A stretch of 64,000 nt of DNA from Rhynchopus sp. YZ270_cl-10. Lineage: Eukaryota; Euglenozoa; Diplonemea; Diplonemida; Diplonemidae. Below, one piece after another: positions 12,000 to 22,491 of this stretch. The translations under genes and the position numbers were made by a program. The notes beneath the pieces were generated by a model. The model worked only from the letters and a program-made list of their open reading frames with translations. It was not told where the DNA came from and ran no database searches. Location of the stretch: contig OZ037892.1 in assembly GCA_964035575.1 (NCBI GenBank), positions 1,178,001 through 1,242,000 of the forward strand, written 5' to 3'. How positions within the stretch are numbered: the stretch's first letter is position 1; the number at the start of each line of letters is the position of its first letter.

Positions 12000-12400
12000 C
12001 CCAAATAGGTCATCGTCTTAACGACTCTTTGAGACAAAAAAGCGGACCCCCCCCCTCTATTCCCAGAGTTTTGTTTTTAACCAAAACTCCCATTTTTTGT
12101 CAACCCTTTTTTTTTGGTTGTTCGCTATTACTCAGAGAAAAGCTCAAAAAAACCTTAGAGAGAAAAAAAAATGAAAAACCCCGCCCATTTTTTTTCTCCC
12201 AAACCTTTTCATCACCCCTTTACGGAGAAAAGCAAAGCAACCTAATATCCTAAAATAAATTTTCATTTGGGATGATAATCTTGCATCAAAACCCGAAATT
12301 TATTTAGTTCTTCAGGTGACTTTTTTTGTACAGAGCCCTTCTGATAGGGTGATTGTCGATACAAAAATCCACCGCAAAACAAAAAGGGAGGAGCGAAGAC
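12000..12400. other. Intergenic spacer with module C near the next start
   Basis: AT- and T-rich spacer. The 3' half of module C (12328-12370: GTACAGAGCCC, GGGTGATTGTCGATACAAAA) lies 31 bases before the start codon of the flavoenzyme gene, so it is probably in its 5' leader. Confidence 0.5.
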
Positions 12401-13588
12401 ATGGACGAGGACATGGATGTGGTTGTTGTCGGTGGAGGCCTTATGGGGTATTGCACAGCGTGGCAGCTCTGTTTACGTTATGGACTGCGTGTGGTTCTTG
12501 TAGACAAAAAGCAGGGCCACACAGAGGAGCACTTCTCCAGCCGGGGTGCCTCACGGATGACCCGCTCGCTTGGTTCTGAGGATGATGTGTTATCTCTCAT
12601 ACACTGCAGCAGTGTCAACGAGGTGAAGGCCTTCGTCGCATCCAAGCAAAGCACCCTCACCCTCTCTGACATCTACCAGACCGCACCGCTTCACTACATC
12701 TTCCCGGACGAACAGACTACCCCTACCACGATATTTGGCATCCCCGAAGGCGATCTGCCTGAACACTGCTCATGGACGAAATCTTCCCCTTCCTCCATCC
12801 TCACGGAGAGACGGGAATGCACCGGAACTCTCAACCCAGAGGCGCTTCTGAGAGGATTGCGCAGTGCGTTCAAGGAGATGGGAGGTGTCGTGAGGGTCAG
12901 CACCGTGATTGGGGTGGAGGTTGCAGAGGGGGTGAAGGTGACTGTTCAAGAAGAGGGAACTGTTGATGTGATAGCCTCCCAGCATATGGTTTGGTGCGGG
13001 GGTGCGTTTCCACCCCCAGAAAAGGTTCCATCGGAGCTTCTCTCAATTCACGCTAAAACCTCGCCCATGCGGGTTCCGCTCTTCTTCTTCCGGTTTTTTG
13101 GATGCTCCTCGCAGCTTCATGAGTCTCTCCCTGCAGTACATTTCACCGAACAGCTCGCATATATAATGAAAGACGCTCAGGAGGAGGAGGTTATAAAAAT
13201 CGGTTTCCATCACCTCAGAGAGAAAATCCCAGAAGCGGGGATAGACGCGGTCTGGGCAAAGGGGGTGACAACAGAGGAAATAGCCATGGCAGAGAAGGCG
13301 GTGAAAGGGCACCTCGCGCTGATGGGGGTCGCAGGGGAGGTGGGTTTTGTGTCTGGGGTGTCCTGTGTGTATTCGATGACTGACTCTGGTGTGCCTCTCG
13401 TAGCGAATGTAACGACAAAAAGCGGGTGTTCTCGTGTGACCTATGTGGGGGGCATGTCTGGTGTAGGTGCGAAGGGATGCATGGCGTATGGAAGGATTGC
13501 GGCGCACCTAAGTAGAGGTGGGGGTACGCCCCTCCCAGAGGAAGGCTATCCGCAGTGGGCGCTGGATGCATTGTCGGCGGAGCGGTGA
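12401..13588 (+). CDS. FAD-dependent amine oxidase, sarcosine/pipecolate oxidase family
   Basis: A single exon of 395 residues. The start is the ATG at 12401, just ahead of the dinucleotide-binding motif VVVVGGGLMGYCTAWQL (GxGxxG type). SSRGASRMTRSLG follows, the counterpart of the G(S/D)xR motif after the FAD site in monomeric sarcosine oxidase. The C-terminal part, SCVYSMTDSGVPLVANV, and the glycine-rich TYVGGMSGVGAKG match the FAD-contacting end of that family. The Cys of SCVYS lies where monomeric sarcosine oxidase attaches FAD covalently, so covalent flavin is plausible. Such enzymes oxidise secondary amines (sarcosine, pipecolate, fructosyl amino acids) with O2. The substrate cannot be read from the sequence, and no peroxisomal C-terminal signal is visible (ends SAER). 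Confidence 0.82.
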   Translation: MDEDMDVVVVGGGLMGYCTAWQLCLRYGLRVVLVDKKQGHTEEHFSSRGASRMTRSLGSEDDVLSLIHCSSVNEVKAFVASKQSTLTLSDIYQTAPLHYIFPDEQTTPTTIFGIPEGDLPEHCSWTKSSPSSILTERRECTGTLNPEALLRGLRSAFKEMGGVVRVSTVIGVEVAEGVKVTVQEEGTVDVIASQHMVWCGGAFPPPEKVPSELLSIHAKTSPMRVPLFFFRFFGCSSQLHESLPAVHFTEQLAYIMKDAQEEEVIKIGFHHLREKIPEAGIDAVWAKGVTTEEIAMAEKAVKGHLALMGVAGEVGFVSGVSCVYSMTDSGVPLVANVTTKSGCSRVTYVGGMSGVGAKGCMAYGRIAAHLSRGGGTPLPEEGYPQWALDALSAER

Positions 13589-13739
13589 GAGAGAGAGAGA
13601 GGATTTTTTTTTTTTGAAATATTTGGAAAAAAACTATCGAAGTCGCTCAAAAGAACCCTTTTCCCCCTCGCGAAACTTTAAAATGGATCCTCAAAATTCT
13701 CAAAAATTTCAGGAAAAAAAAAATTTACAAAAAAAAAAA

Positions 13740-16700
13740 ATGGATTTTGGAGTCTACGCGTTGAGTGTGAATGGTGAGAAGGTTGGGGTGACGGTTACTT
13801 CTGATTCTACTCTTGGTGATTTGAAAAACGCACTTGCGGAAGGCGGTCTGTTCGATCCAGGCATGCACGATCTCTGCTGTGAAGGGGCACCTCCTCTCGA
13901 CGACGAAGACGAAACACTTCTCGCAGACTTGAACATTGCAGCAGAGTCTACTGTTGTGGTTCATGTCAAGAAGGAACACATGGCACGCTGCAGGCTTGCG
14001 GAGATGGGGATACAGAAGGTGGCCTGGACCCACGTCTGCGAGGCTGCTGAAGGCAATGACATTCGCCTCATCGAACTCATCGGGGATGCGGCCGGGAGTG
14101 TCCACAGCATCATCAGCTCCACCCCCGCTCCTACACAGAACTTTTCACATTCTGGCCACAACCTCTCCTGCAATTTCCAAGGTGACAGACAGATCACCCA
14201 CGAACGCCTTCGCATGACCTCCACCCTCGCAACGCTTCGCGACACTGCAAGCCCGCCTACACCAGAAAATGCGGAGTTGAGAGAACACAGCCCTCACTCT
14301 TCCACCTCAGCATCTGTCCATGTAGACCCTATGGGAACTCTACGAGCCAGCGGTGTAACAGACCCACGAGGAGAACTGCCAATATACACTAGAGAAGGAG
14401 GGGAGGGGTTGGACGGAGGGGACGGAAGAGATGCAGACTGGAGGGTGACCGCTGGGGAGTTCACTGCGGCTAGCGTGGCGGGGGAGACTGAAGGGAGCAC
14501 CCCAGTGTTTGAAGCTGCCCCGCTTCCTTTGTATGCATCAGAATCGTTTCGCGACTTTTATGACACCCCCCCGGTTATGCACCTCGCAACGACGGAAGAC
14601 GCTACTCCACAGTCCCCTTTCCTCGAGGTCATTGCCACAACGTTGCATGCACGCAGTTCAGGGGGTGTTTCGTTGCAGGATGTGTCCCGCTCTCTCCCTA
14701 GCAGTTCTTCTCTTTCGGTCCCTCCTCAGCCTCCTCCTCCAGCTCAACCGATAGAGCGAAACCCAGAGTGGCAGGCATGGTACGCAAAGCCCTTTGTGAT
14801 CAGCGCAATTAAAGGCTATGGCGACTGTTTGGATGCGTTGATACGATGCGGTGCAAGGATTAATGAGGCGCCATGTGTTGCGTTGGCGGTCGCGCGGGGG
14901 AGTACTTCGACCGCGATTCGGTTGTTGCTGAAGAGCGGTGCGGATCCAAACCTAAGTCGAGAAGGAAACCCACCTTTGGTGCAGGCCGCCACTGCGAGGT
15001 CGGTTGAGGTGACCCAGGTATTGCTAGAATACGGAGCGGACCCGAATCTGGCGAGCCGTGATGGGTTGACACCGCTCTTCATTGCAGTAGCCTCGAGGGC
15101 GACACAGCTGATAGAGGTTTTACTAGCGGAAGGGGTGGCAGATGTGAACTGCAGCGTACACCAGGATTTTCCCTATCGTGCAGAGGACAGCAACACCACC
15201 ACAGACTTCACCCCAGCATACACCGCAATCTGCAAGGCAGTGCAACTCAATGACTATGAGATGACTGCTCTGCTCCACACTAAGGGGGCTTCTCTTGCCG
15301 TGCGGGATGGCTCCGGAGCGAACCTTCTGCACCTCGCGCTGAAGCCGGGTACTGTCGATGTTCGCATCATCACGTTGCTGCTTCGCGCGAGAAAGGAGTT
15401 AATGCTGGAGGTAGATTTGGACCAAACGACACCTCTTATTCAGGCAACGAAGTCCGGTGTTTGCACTGAAATTATTCATAAAATGATGAAGCTTGCTTTC
15501 AACCACATTGCCGAAACCGATCGGGCCGCTGCCATGCAGGAATACCTCATGCAAAAGGACGGCAGAGGGAGAACTGCGCTGTTCCATTCTGTTGCGAGAA
15601 GGAAAAACTACAAAGGCTGTGTCCGTCGTTGTAAGGACACACTACAGCTCTTTGGGGAGAAATACCGCTCTGCTTCCATGGATGAACCAGACAATGCCGG
15701 AGAAACCCCATTGTCACGCTACCTCGCAGATGTTGCGGACAGATTTGAACCGACCGGGGAGCCTTCGTGGTTTCTTGATATGGCATCCAACCCTCGCCTG
15801 CGAACTGGAGGATCTCCGAGAGTCAGAGCTTATGCAGCAAACGACGGAGTTGACGCGCAACCCCTACCACTTCGCTCGGTAATACCAAACCACGAAGTGC
15901 AACGGGCCAGCACAGACCCAGAGGAGGAAGAGGAGGAGGAGGTGACGTACTGTGCATCCCCGACTGCATCGGATGTCTCGGATACTTCAGCGCAAAGCAG
16001 CGATTCGGGGCCATCCCAGAGGCAGTACCTCATGAAGTCCGATTTTCTTAGTATAGTAGCGTTGGTCCAAGCAAGCCGTGACATCGGAATGTTGTTCCTT
16101 CAACCTGCCCCGCGGGGGACAACCTGCTCCTCGAACACATATAATTCGTGTCTTTTATTCCGTTTGATGCATATTTGCTCTTCGGGGTTTCGTTGGCATG
16201 CGGATCGGCATCGGTCTAGCGGAGAGGCGAGAAGCTCTGCAGTGGATCTATTAATGGTTGTTCTCAGCGAGAAGTTGTCAGAAGCATTGAATACTGAGGT
16301 CCAGAAGAGGCCATACCGTGAAGTGGATTTACGTGGAGTAGACGGCATCACGGTGCCGATTCTGGCAGCGTCGTCGCAAGATTTGATTGAAAAAGGGATA
16401 AATCTTAGCCTCCTTATGAGAATGCTATGGAAGGCCACTGCGCTGTGGGGTACATCCGTTCCGTTTGAAGAATTCTGTAAAACAGAGCTAAACAAACGCG
16501 ATGATCGTGGCCGCACCGCGTTAATCCTCGCTGCACAGCAGTTAACGGAAAAGCATTTACCTAGGCTAGGGTGCCATCGGTATCTGGATTATCATTGTGG
16601 ACATAACAGGCATTTGACGTTGCTTTTTTTGAAGCAGATTTTGAGCTTTGGGGCGGATCCAGATTTAAAGGATTTATCTGGGAACAGCGCGACCAGCATT

Positions 16701-18935
16701 GCTGCTTCTGCCAGAGATATTGAGGTTGTAAAATGCTTGGTTCGCGCTGGGGCGAATCCTAATACGACTACGCCTATGGGGGTGCCTTTGGTAATGTTGG
16801 ATCCAGAGCTGCTTGGGGAGTATATTACGTTAGGTGCAGATGTCAATCGGACGAATGCGATGGGGCAGAACATCGCACATTGCGTGGAGTTGCTGTGTTT
16901 GTCTGAGCCGTTGCATTTTATTGATGTGTTTGTTGGTGCCGGGGGTGACATCGATGCGCAGGATTCGCATGGAAAGACCCTTCTCATGAAGTGCGTGGAG
17001 GAGTACCCTGCCCTCACCTCAAGCGTCGCGCCGCTCTCAAAAAATGTTGATATCCGCGATGAAAATGGGACAACCGCGCTTATGAAAAGTATCATCACGA
17101 CTGCTGCTGTGTCGGCCTCTCCTTCATCCGCTTCTTTTGCTTGCTCGGTTCTTCTTAAATGTAAGGCCAGCGTGCATTCTCAAGACTATTTAGGGAATAC
17201 CGTGTTACACCATGCAGCGTCAAGTGGGGCTTCCGCATCGCACATTAAATACCTTATTGCGCAGGGTGTGGCGGTGAATGAAAAGAATGTGGAGGGGCAC
17301 ACTGCGTTGTCTATACTGATTTCCTCAAGGCCGTGTGGAGAGGAAATTGTTAATTTATTGGTGGCCTCTGGGGCGGATGTGAATGTCGTCGCTCGCGAGC
17401 CTCTCCTGCACGCAGCGCTCCGTCATTGCCCGATGCGGATTCTCAATGTCCTCCTGAATGCGCCACACATCGACTTCTCCCTTCGCGATGCCGACAACAC
17501 CACCCTCCTCATGCACGCCGTACACAACAAACGCACCCCCCTCTCCATCTTCGAAACCATCCTCAAAGGCAGCGCTGCCCAGCGCACCCTCTTCCTCCGC
17601 GACGCAAAGGGGCTCCTAGCACTCCACCACGGCGTCTCATCCGACCGCGTCAAAAACGTTGAACTTCTCTTAAACGCTTTACGAGAAGCCGGTGGAGTGG
17701 AAGAAATGGATTTGGACGTAGGGTTGGTCAAGAGTGTGGGGAGTCCTGCGTTTTTAGGGATGGTTGGCTTGCTCATGGAGCATGGGGCGGATATGAAGAA
17801 GACAACAACCACTCTAGGCAGCCCTGCTAAAATGGAGCCATTTGTCTTTACCTTAATCAAACGGTTTGGGGATCTCCCTACCCCTCCGTCTGAACTCCCC
17901 GGGGCTGACGAAGATTTGATGTTGTCTTCCACCGGGTTGCCTTCTACGGCACCGAGACTTCTCTACTCTACGATGCCGACTCATGCAGTGCATTCGCCGC
18001 ATCTTGCGAGGGTTACCCGCGCTTTTGGCGATACATTCAAAAATAAAATTTCTTGGTCAGTCAAACACAGTAATGGAGAAACCTGTTTAATGCACGCCTT
18101 GGCGCATGGTATCTGGGCTGTGCCTTTGATTCTTGTGAGTGAAGAAGAGCAAGGAAAAGGAGAAAAGGCGAGGTTTACAGATTATAGGGCAACAAATAAA
18201 GAGAGTGGGCGGTGTGTGTTGCATTACCTCGCGGCGGGTGGTGGGTATCCGTATGTCAAAGCGCACGGTTTTTTTAATATCATTTACGAAACGTATCGGG
18301 TGTTTTCGTCGAATTTCACTCCAGATGTGCGGGATGTACATGGCATCACCCCGTTAATGCTTGCGTTACAACACGGCAGAATCGCAGCAGTAGGATCCTT
18401 CCTTGCGAAGGGTGCGTCCCTCAACGCGGTTGACGATACAAACAAACCTGCCTGGGCGTATGCAACCCCCGACTGCCTGCAGTTCCTCTGCGCTTCGGAC
18501 TTTGCCATGCTTGCCCATGGTGCCCACCACCCGCTCTCTCATGCGATCAAAACCGGGATAGATCCACTCCCCATCAAATTGACGAAGGCTGTTGATGTTC
18601 CGGTGGAGGTAGCAGGGTTGGCGGGGTTATATTCTTCGCTTAGTGCGTTCAAGGCGGTGGTGACGAAGGAGAGGGCCGAGAGAACTAATGATGAGGGAGA
18701 TACCTGTCTTATTGTGTTGTGCAAGCATTCGAGGGGTGATGGTGTTCAACAGCCAGAGGGGGGCGTAAATGGCAGTGTGCTACGCCCGCACCCCACCTCG
18801 TTGACAATGAAGCTGCGGTACCTATGCGAGGTGCTCAAGGTGAATACAAAAACCGTCGACCGCAGTGGCCACACCGCGAGACACTACTGCGAGACCAACC
18901 CGAACATCCCAGAGGCAATCAAGCAGGGGCTGTGA
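13740..18935 (+). CDS. Giant ankyrin-repeat protein with N-terminal ubiquitin-like domain
   Basis: A single uninterrupted exon of 1731 residues. The open frame extends upstream, but the ATG at 13740 directly precedes a beta-grasp-like segment (FGVYALSVNGEKVGVTV, then DLKNALAEGG and an LLADLNIAAESTVVV end) and lies 151 bp after the previous stop. Residues 1-80 look ubiquitin-like and 120-335 are low-complexity. From about residue 340 to the end ankyrin repeats follow (for example LLLKSGADPNLSREGNPPLV, LLEYGADPNLASRDGLTPL, LVASGADVNV), with acidic and Ser-rich breaks near 710-760. The protein is probably a scaffold or adaptor. No enzymatic motif and no membrane segment was seen. The orthologue is unknown. 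Confidence 0.85.
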   Translation: MDFGVYALSVNGEKVGVTVTSDSTLGDLKNALAEGGLFDPGMHDLCCEGAPPLDDEDETLLADLNIAAESTVVVHVKKEHMARCRLAEMGIQKVAWTHVCEAAEGNDIRLIELIGDAAGSVHSIISSTPAPTQNFSHSGHNLSCNFQGDRQITHERLRMTSTLATLRDTASPPTPENAELREHSPHSSTSASVHVDPMGTLRASGVTDPRGELPIYTREGGEGLDGGDGRDADWRVTAGEFTAASVAGETEGSTPVFEAAPLPLYASESFRDFYDTPPVMHLATTEDATPQSPFLEVIATTLHARSSGGVSLQDVSRSLPSSSSLSVPPQPPPPAQPIERNPEWQAWYAKPFVISAIKGYGDCLDALIRCGARINEAPCVALAVARGSTSTAIRLLLKSGADPNLSREGNPPLVQAATARSVEVTQVLLEYGADPNLASRDGLTPLFIAVASRATQLIEVLLAEGVADVNCSVHQDFPYRAEDSNTTTDFTPAYTAICKAVQLNDYEMTALLHTKGASLAVRDGSGANLLHLALKPGTVDVRIITLLLRARKELMLEVDLDQTTPLIQATKSGVCTEIIHKMMKLAFNHIAETDRAAAMQEYLMQKDGRGRTALFHSVARRKNYKGCVRRCKDTLQLFGEKYRSASMDEPDNAGETPLSRYLADVADRFEPTGEPSWFLDMASNPRLRTGGSPRVRAYAANDGVDAQPLPLRSVIPNHEVQRASTDPEEEEEEEVTYCASPTASDVSDTSAQSSDSGPSQRQYLMKSDFLSIVALVQASRDIGMLFLQPAPRGTTCSSNTYNSCLLFRLMHICSSGFRWHADRHRSSGEARSSAVDLLMVVLSEKLSEALNTEVQKRPYREVDLRGVDGITVPILAASSQDLIEKGINLSLLMRMLWKATALWGTSVPFEEFCKTELNKRDDRGRTALILAAQQLTEKHLPRLGCHRYLDYHCGHNRHLTLLFLKQILSFGADPDLKDLSGNSATSIAASARDIEVVKCLVRAGANPNTTTPMGVPLVMLDPELLGEYITLGADVNRTNAMGQNIAHCVELLCLSEPLHFIDVFVGAGGDIDAQDSHGKTLLMKCVEEYPALTSSVAPLSKNVDIRDENGTTALMKSIITTAAVSASPSSASFACSVLLKCKASVHSQDYLGNTVLHHAASSGASASHIKYLIAQGVAVNEKNVEGHTALSILISSRPCGEEIVNLLVASGADVNVVAREPLLHAALRHCPMRILNVLLNAPHIDFSLRDADNTTLLMHAVHNKRTPLSIFETILKGSAAQRTLFLRDAKGLLALHHGVSSDRVKNVELLLNALREAGGVEEMDLDVGLVKSVGSPAFLGMVGLLMEHGADMKKTTTTLGSPAKMEPFVFTLIKRFGDLPTPPSELPGADEDLMLSSTGLPSTAPRLLYSTMPTHAVHSPHLARVTRAFGDTFKNKISWSVKHSNGETCLMHALAHGIWAVPLILVSEEEQGKGEKARFTDYRATNKESGRCVLHYLAAGGGYPYVKAHGFFNIIYETYRVFSSNFTPDVRDVHGITPLMLALQHGRIAAVGSFLAKGASLNAVDDTNKPAWAYATPDCLQFLCASDFAMLAHGAHHPLSHAIKTGIDPLPIKLTKAVDVPVEVAGLAGLYSSLSAFKAVVTKERAERTNDEGDTCLIVLCKHSRGDGVQQPEGGVNGSVLRPHPTSLTMKLRYLCEVLKVNTKTVDRSGHTARHYCETNPNIPEAIKQGL

Positions 18936-19638
18936 TGGGAAATGAACGTTTTCTAGCCCTTTTTTTGACACCTTTTTTTTTTCCCGCTGTTTTTTCACAC
19001 ATAAGATATGTTATATCAAATGATATAAAGCCGGATGTATGGTTCTTTTATGGTATTCATGTTTTTACAACAAACAAAAAGCGTGTGTTTTTTTATTGGG
19101 GGGGTTTACGATCTGGAAGGGTGGGGACATAATTGATTTTGTTTAGATTGGTATCTTGGTGCTTTTAGAAATCGGTAAACGACCTGTCAGCGGTCCCCTG
19201 TTTTTGTATTTTTAGTAGCTGGAGAGTGATTGTTTCCCTCACCTTTTCTTCCACGTATGAGAGGAATAATCTTATGTACAACACAAACACAACCTTTTGG
19301 TATACACAATGCAACGAATTTGGTTGAAGTTTTTTTTTTTATATATATTTCCCTTACACGCAGTGTTATTGGAAACCGGAATAACATAGCCGCCGTTTTG
19401 ATCGGCTTATACAGACCATTTTCTCCCTCCCTCCCCCTTCCCGTTAAATCACATTGCGCCAATCAATGTTTTCCCAGCTCTGTTCACACAAAGCCGGAGG
19501 GGAACACCCCATTTTTTTTCCCCACACTTTTTTTTGTTATTCATGGTTGAATCTCCACCCCGGTACAGCCGATCATTTGTACCAAGGTACTGTCACGAGA
19601 GGGTTTTTGTATTTTCAAGTCAACTTTTTTTTTTTAAA
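18936..19638. other. Intergenic spacer with module F
   Basis: T-rich spacer. Module F at 19541-19632 ends in a poly-T run, and the neighbouring TTAA-flanked element starts directly after it. No gene seen. Confidence 0.5.
19541..19632 (+). repeat. Module F copy
   Basis: Contains CATGGTTGAATCTCCACCCC, GGTACAGCCGATCAT, ACCAAGGTACTGTCACGAGA and GTATTTTCAAGTCAAC followed by poly-T. Comparable copies lie at 27741-27850, 35091-35200 and 39608-39695. GGTTGAATCC resembles a tRNA B box one base short. Confidence 0.6.
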
Positions 19639-20514
19639 CCCTTTAGACCCCAGCTGGACATACAGTACGGCGCCATATTACGGTGGCGCAATATTACGGG
19701 TGCGCGATATTACGGGGCGCATAATTATGGGTAAAAAATGGATTTACCCATAATTATGCGCGCCCGTAATGAACTTTTTTTTAATTTTTTTAGAAAAATT
19801 GTTGGAATGGTAGTTGCCACCTGTGCAAGCTCCACTGTGCGTCGTAAAAACCTCGAAAATATTGCGCGTCGTGGCGAACATTTCAACAATTGTGACATAA
19901 AAAGCAGGAGGCAACACGATTGGGTGAAGTCATCAATGTTACATCGACGAGGAAAGCCCCCAGTGTTGGCAGAGTACGTGTCCAATTTTAAAAAGTACGT
20001 AATTTCACGAGTCACGCAATTTGCCGAAATGGCCAAGTTCTTGGTGTTGGTCAAAATGAGTGTAAGGAAAAGGGGACCAGGTAAATCCCACAACCCAGAT
20101 TTTCTCTCCCTGATCCTGAAAACATGAAAATGCCCGAAAACACCGGCATTTGCATTTCCGGAATCCGCCCGTTCTGTGGTGGGGTCAATTTGACGAAATG
20201 GACAAGTCCTTGGTTTTGGTCAAAACCCGTCAGTGTAAGGTAAAGGGGGCCAAGTGTTTGCCTGTAGAAACTGGAAGGAACAGGCAGCGCCGCAGGCGCA
20301 CGGTACCCAACATCGGTGAAAATAAAAATTCCCGAAAACTGCTTTATTTGAATGATTGGAGCGATCCAGAACAGTGAACATACTTTTTTCGGGAAAATAC
20401 CAAAACATAAGCACTTTAAATACGTCCCTAATTTTTTCCCGCAAATTTTTTCCCTGGCCAATTTTTTCCAAATCCCCGGAAGCGGAAGCAAATTAGGAAA
20501 CACCCTGGCCGAGT

Positions 20515-20548
<34 letters not shown>

Positions 20549-22217
20549 GGCCCGAGTCGAGAAAAAAAAGTCGGCCCGAGTCAGCCCGAGTCGGGCCGAG
20601 TCGGCCCGACTCGGGTCCCGTCGGCCCCCCCACAGTAAAATCTTTTCCAAAAAAAAAAAAAACCAAAAAAAACCAAAAAAAAAAAATCCAAAAAAAAAAA
20701 TTCGACTCGGCCCGACTCGGGCCGACTTTTTTTCGACTCGGGCCGACTCTGAAAAAAAATATTTATAAAAAAAAAAAAAAACGAAAAGTGGTCGGCCCGA
20801 CTCGGGCCGACTACCATCTATGGATTTTTCAGATTTTTCCTAAGGCGGGGGCCCATACAAAACGGTTTTTTGTACAGAAAATGACCGGGGAATTGATGTG
20901 AGATGCTCAAAACACCGAATTTCTTGCTTTAATTGCATTTTTGGTACCAGGTAAGTACAGGAGTAGGGGATTTTTTCACCTGAAAAATGTCTTTCAGGGT
21001 ATTAGCTTGGTACTCAGAATTAGGTTCAAAAACCTAATTCTGAAATTTTTCGGGAAAAAAAAAAAAAAAAAAAAAAGGCTCTCAGAAGGGGTTCAGGCAC
21101 TTTGGACTCATCAAAAACTACTGAGTGAGGTTACCACGTCGAGGCGAGAGCTTAAACTCCCCAAAAAACTCAAAATCAGGGAATCATAATTTTGCACCCC
21201 CACTAATCCCCATCCCACATAAATTCCCCCCAGAACATTGCATACATTTATTAACATATGAAACGCAAGGCCCCGACCAACACCCTACCCACACCCCCGT
21301 CACAGCCAGAACTTGGTCAAACACCGAAAGAAAAGGAAGCATGCATCATGGCGAAATTATAAAAGTAGCGTACCGTGCGCCTGCGGCGCAAGATTGCAAC
21401 CCACCCTTCCCTGACATAGTTTGGCTGTAAAAATGTGCGATTATGAGCGCAATTTTTTGAAATGTTGCGTACCGTGGCTTCGCTAGGAACCTTTGGGTGC
21501 CATGACCGCCCTTTCTTTGTAAGTAGCCAGTACATTTATGGTGCACGAATTGCTATCAATTGGGTTTACAGCCAAGGGGGTTCAAGGCACACCACAACTG
21601 GCCCCAGCCGAAAAAACAACTTTTATTTTGGGTGGGTGGGTGGGTGGGAAAAAATGAATCCTCAGTTTTTGCCCCTGTTTGTTCAGGAAAAAATTCCTAT
21701 ATAAAACCCTGTCTATAACCCCACCAAAAAAAAAATTTTCACGTACTCGGTTTCCTTGACAAAATCCATTTTTTCATTGACATTTTTTTGTCACTGAATT
21801 TTTGGATTTGTCACGAAATCGAATTTTTTTTGTCAATGAAAAAATCGGTTTGTCACGAAATCGATTTTTTTTTGTCACGAAATCGAATCTTTCAAAAAAA
21901 TTCCGTGACAAAATTCCGTGACAAATCGGTGTCACGGTAATTTTCGAGGCCGAAATCGAACTTTTCTCAAAAAAGAAACTTTTCCAACATCTGGAACCCC
22001 CCCTTACGGAGCGATAACTGGTAGAAACACGGTAGAAACACGGGGAATCGGTTATGCAGCCACACCAAAAAAAATGGAATTGAAAGCTGTGTTCAAAATC
22101 TTTCAATTGCGGCCAGGTACGATCAAAAATTTGCATCTGGGGTCCCCTTACCGGTTGGAGAGCCCCAAAAACCAAAACTCAAAAGTGGGTCGAAAATCTG
22201 GCCTGGGGGCTAAAGGG
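19639..22217. mobile_element. 2.6 kb TTAA-flanked element (piggyBac-like ends), non-autonomous
   Basis: Ends CCCTTTAGACCCCAG (left) and CTGGGGGCTAAAGGG (right) are flanked by TTAA at 19634-19637 and 22218-22221. Inside are a 17 bp-unit array (GGCGC.ATATTACGG, 19670-19720), a perfect palindrome (19711-19770), GTCGGCCCGAGTC arrays (20545-20815), TTTGTCACGAAATCG arrays (21780-21940) and two cores shared with the element at 49407-50119 (20143-20226 and 22030-22075). A segment at 21350-21460 recurs inverted at about 35825-35945. No transposase was seen; TTAA plus CCC ends suggest a piggyBac relative. Confidence 0.6.
20545..20815. repeat. GTCGGCCCGA palindromic array
   Basis: Direct and inverted copies of GTCGGCCCGAGTCGGGCCGA are separated by poly-A/poly-T runs, inside the 19639-22217 element. 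The array could extrude a large cruciform. It is non-coding. Confidence 0.8.
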
Positions 22218-22491
22218 TTAATACAAAAAGCAGCACAATCAAACCCGTTGACAAATCACCCTTTTCAATTTCTTTTTTTTTTTTTTTTACAACCAACCTT
22301 CATTTCTATTTTTTTGGGGCAAACAAAAAAAAACGGAAAAAACGAAACAATCACCCCTTTTTCTTCTTTTTCTCCCTCCTCCACAACCTCTCCCCCTCCC
22401 CCTAACCCCCCTCCCTCCCATTTATTTCACCCCCACAGTTTTTATTTTACCCCATTCTCCCTTCTCCCTCCCCTTCCTCCCCCCTCCCCCC

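Noticed and set aside
13518-13739. N-terminal extension of the ankyrin gene
   Set aside because: It would overlap the end of the flavoenzyme gene and read through A- and T-runs. The ATG at 13740 begins the ubiquitin-like fold.
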